From: Phoebastria nigripes
Lineage: Eukaryota > Chordata > Aves > Procellariiformes > Diomedeidae
Assembly: GCA_035582835.1 (NCBI GenBank)
Contig: JAYKAV010003066.1
Location: 2,180,977-2,244,976, forward strand
Direction: 5' to 3'
Length of the DNA: 64,000 bases
Under the pieces are notes generated by a model. The model did no database searches. It saw only the letters and a program-made list of their open reading frames with translations, and was not told the DNA's origin. How positions within the stretch are numbered: position 1 is the first letter of the stretch; each line of letters opens with the position of its first letter. Both the position numbers and the translations under genes were made by a program. Positions 60,511 through 64,000 of the stretch are shown one piece after another.

Positions 60511-61930
60511 ATCCATGGAAGCTCAGGGAGGAATCAGAGACCAAGAAAAAACTTGGAAAAATCTTAAATCCCAAATTTGGAAAATAATGACATTAAAAGT
60601 TGCTGCTCTCATTGTGCTGGCTTGTCTTTGCTTTTCCTGATAAATGAATGACAATTAAGGTAAAGCAAGGCTTTAACAATGAAGTGTGTGTGATAATATT
60701 CACATCTTTCTGGAAGCAGACAGATCTGAGAAGGGCTGAAAGTTGTTAACTCAATGTAGCAGTCAAGACAAATAGCCTACTATTCTTCTCACAAGCAGAC
60801 AAGAGAAAGCAAATCCCTACAGGAAACAATGGACTATCTGGGAAAAACAGTGTATATACCCTCCTTTCTACTGATGATCATTCCAGTAGTAATACATCAA
60901 TGCTTTCTTTTCTTTTTTCCTTTCGCCCTTTTTATATCAAAGCAGCATCCAATTTTCAGACTTCCCATTAATGTGAAGATTTCACAACCCATGTATTTAC
61001 CGATAAAGAAATGAAGAGATTTATCTTGTGATGGTTACCTCCTTCCACGAACAATTTACTAAACGGTCATCTTCAAGGGTCGGTACCCTATCAGCCCCAT
61101 TTATTTTTTCTTCTCTGCAATAGTTGCCCTTCATTGAAGGAAGATTAAAAAAAAAAAAGCTTCCAAAGTCATAAATGCTTTCTTTAGTTAAGACAAGCAA
61201 ATTCCTACAGGACAAGCAAAACAGTTTACTTTTGAAACAAACAATTCAAGAAATCCTTTTAACTTGTTACCCATGTCAAAGTAGAGAGAGAGTCTTTCAC
61301 AGCTCAGTATCACTTTAGAAAAACAGTAGAGGATGCACACTGTTCCCAGGATTTATTTGCAGGACCATTTCAGAGATATATATACACATACTTTGCAACC
61401 TTTCCTCTTCTTCAGATCACAAAAAAGTGCTGACAAATGAAAGGAGTAACAGCACATCCCTTCCCTGCCATGTTTTTCCCCAAAGTGAGCCCTTATTACC
61501 ATTCTCATTACATTTACCACCTTTTAATCTTTCTTAAACTGAATTCTAGTTTCTATCTCCTTATGGTATTTTCTACTTCCACAGATTTCCTCAACAATTT
61601 CCTGTCCATGATTTCCTCTTACATTCTGTTCCTGCTTTTGATCTTCCTTTTCCATCTGTACNTGTGGTACCACCCTTTTCAGAGATCAGAACCATACAGT
61701 TTACAGTTATCTCCCGCTTTCCAGGTCCTTTCATGCCAGGCCTGGCATTATTACATCTGTTCTGCATTCCTCTGCTGTTCCTTTTATTTTTTTAATAAAG
61801 TTTCTACTCCTGGTCTTTTTTGTAGTCTTTGACTAGTCTTCTCTTGTTTTCTNATTACTTCTTCCCAACTTACACCTTCTCTTTTTATGCTCCTCTGTAA
61901 AGACCCTAAGTTTCAATCTGTTCTTTCTTT
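60511..61930. other. Intergenic AT-rich stretch
   Basis: The longest open frame (61437-61832) is rich in Phe, Tyr, Ser and Leu, the usual result of translating T-rich non-coding DNA. Nothing recognised. Confidence 0.4.
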
Positions 61931-61937
61931 TCTGGTT

Positions 61938-61962
61938 CCCTCCTCCTCCTCCTCCTCCTTCA
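61938..61962 (+). repeat. (CTC/CCT)n short tract within pyrimidine-rich DNA
   Basis: About six CTC units inside a 200-base polypyrimidine stretch (61840-62035). Confidence 0.8.
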
Positions 61963-62039
61963 AGTCTCCTTTCCTCACTTCCACCTCCTCCCTCACCATT
62001 GGTCTCTTTTCGCTTTTTTTTCTCCTTCTTCACCTAAAC

Positions 62040-63395
62040 ACTATGACCAGGTAACTGCCTGAAATCTAGCAAGTAATTAAAAAGTCAATAGACTTTCTCT
62101 TGTTATTGATTGTTGCCTTTACTAGAAAGCTCTCCTGAAACAAAGGTAATACACATTCATTCCCCCAAACCACTCCAATGCTGCTTGTTTAAACTCTCAA
62201 ATTCCATTTCAGAGATTCATCAGCAACCAAAAGCAAGCAAAGTAACGTCTTTTGAAATGTGTGTTTTGCCACACTTTCACTCTCACCTTGACCTTGTCTC
62301 ATCTGAGGCCTATTCCACTGACAAGAACCAAAAGGAGATTGTCAGATGCCTTCAGCCTTCCTTACCTAACATCCCTGTACTCACTCTTTGCAGGTAAATC
62401 TTGGATCATACACTGGAAATTTAGAACGTTAAGGGAAAAGTGGAATAACCCCCTTGGACTGTCAAAAGTTCCTTGATAACCACTGTTGGGCTCTGCAGAT
62501 AAAACTGCCATTCAACAGCAAAGATAATTTCAATCAGCTGACTCAACCGCGACAAGAACCTTGCTTCTAGCATTAGCACTGAGAAGAATGACATCTTCAG
62601 TGAGAAGCAAAGCATTCAGTTAGCCCCCCCGAACTGGTCTTCCCAGGCCCATAAAATTAAGTAATTTGCCTGGTTCACTCATATTACAACAAGGTTTGAT
62701 ACAATTAGAAAATGTTCACTGCGCATCAACTGCTCTGTAGTAAGCACCCACATCCCCTTACCACAGAAGATTTGTCAAGGCATAACCCCTCAGAGGAAAA
62801 AAAAACACGTAACACACTTCATATTTACCACAGGGTTTAAGTGCATCCAGGAGCCCTTACCACAGACAGAGCAGTTATTAGACTGTAAGTTGTCTTTGCA
62901 GTGACTCCCTGGAGTTTCCGGAAGCAACAAATCCTGACTGATAGCAGCCTGCAGAGTGACTGAGCCAGTTCAGTAACCTGTGCTTTCAGGTGAGAGCAGA
63001 GGATGTGATCTAACAAAAAGGTTTAAGGTGGAAGTATACGGAAAGTAGATGAAGACCTGTTTTGAGGACATGGGAATGTATGACGGAAAGTCAGGGATGA
63101 AAAGTTAGAACAGTAAGTGTGGGATTTTAAACAGAGAAGCTGGACTGGAATACTAAGATTGGCCTGACACTCTGAAGAGCAACACTAGACGTGAAAGAAG
63201 AGAGTATGCAGGGTAAGATACTGCTTTTTGCACCGTAAGTTACCAAGAGCCATAAGGACAAATTACTAAATCAAAGCAAAAAATCTGGGCCCTCTGTAGT
63301 ACAGATGCAGTATCCTGAGACAGTTAATTCTAGGTCTTGTGACGAGAGGAAGTGAAATGTTCTAAAATAACCCTAAAATTAGAAAAACCACAGAG
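62040..63395. other. Intergenic stretch, nothing recognised
   Basis: No gene, RNA gene or named repeat seen. Confidence 0.4.
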
Positions 63396-64000
63396 CTTGT
63401 TAAAAATGCCCATGCGCGTTTTATTAATAAAAACTAACAGTGCCAAGGTTAAACAAGTAAAACAATTATAGTCTCTTTATATTCCATAAAATATTACAGA
63501 AAAGTTTATTTGTGTTTCAATAAAAAGACTACTGTCTTAGAATAGGCAGCTGACAGTATTTGTGCAGTTAATTGTTTGTGAATAAATTTAAAAAGACTAC
63601 CACCTGCCCTGAAATTCCTTTTATAAAAATGAACTATTAAAAATGATTGACAAATTTTGAGTTAAAAAACTTAAAACATTCTCTATATTTAATTTCAACT
63701 TTATAATAGATTACAGGAAGATGCTTATGAAACAAATACAAACATTTGTTTCAGTACATGTCTTTATATGATAGACTTATAAGTATGTAAACAACTATAT
63801 AATAAAAAGTTTCCAAAGTCTGCCTGTAAGAAATCAGGCAAATTTTACCATAAGCAATAAATCATTCCAAACCTTCAAGACATTTTATATAGCTGCACCA
63901 ACTGGCAGTAAACATTTGCCAAAAACTTTGTAATTCATATGTCCCAACATACAGTGAAAAGTATATAAACTTGATGGAATCATAATGTTAGATATAATTT
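63396..64000 (-). other. Possible 3' UTR of the next gene (TFDP1 by synteny)
   Basis: This is markedly AT-rich with several AATAAA signals on the minus strand; the last one (63420-63425) would place cleavage near 63400. In mammals TFDP1 follows ATP4B tail to tail, so a minus-strand TFDP1 3' UTR is expected beyond the right edge. I see no TFDP1 coding sequence here, so the call rests on synteny and base composition only. Confidence 0.25.

Noticed and set aside
61437..61832. 131-codon frame resembling a membrane protein
   Set aside because: Its composition (Phe, Leu, Tyr, Ser) reflects T-rich sequence and there is no recognisable topology or family.

Overview
The window looks like bird nuclear DNA, probably neoavian. 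The dominant LINE is CR1, there are four solo LTRs of an avian ERVL-like family, and the two genes I can identify (TMEM255B and ATP4B) are chromosomal neighbours in other amniotes (human 13q34 order: TFDP1, ATP4B, GRK1, TMEM255B, GAS6). Identifications rest on reading translated sequence against remembered family features; no search was run.

Layout. Positions 1-700 are a CpG island holding the promoter and first coding exon of TMEM255B on the minus strand; the rest of that gene lies off the left edge. From about 0.7 to 47.6 kb I find no convincing protein-coding gene. This stretch is AT-rich intergenic DNA carrying a decayed CR1-like relic near 2.9-3.7 kb, four same-orientation solo LTRs at 11.3, 19.6, 29.5 and 39.3 kb (each flanked by a perfect 5-bp target duplication), a long but inactivated CR1 on the minus strand at 24.8-28.7 kb, further CR1 scraps and simple repeats. 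A 270-base run of N lies inside the second LTR, and single N bases are scattered through the window.

From 47.6 to 54.9 kb lies a complete seven-exon ATP4B gene on the plus strand. It encodes the beta subunit of the gastric H+/K+-ATPase (288 residues) and is preceded by a TATA box and a cluster of GATA motifs. Right of ATP4B the sequence is again mostly intergenic, with an older CR1 fragment at 60.1-60.5 kb. The AT-rich right end might be the 3' UTR of the next gene, by synteny TFDP1 on the minus strand, but this is a weak call.

Main points for follow-up: no recognisable GRK1 between TMEM255B and ATP4B; replacement of the tyrosine of the ATP4B cytoplasmic sorting signal by phenylalanine; four intact-TSD solo LTRs with a retained CCAAT/CRE/TATA arrangement; and a short, strikingly GC3-rich codon-like island at 56.6 kb that I cannot name. 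I found no evidence of a new multi-gene system.
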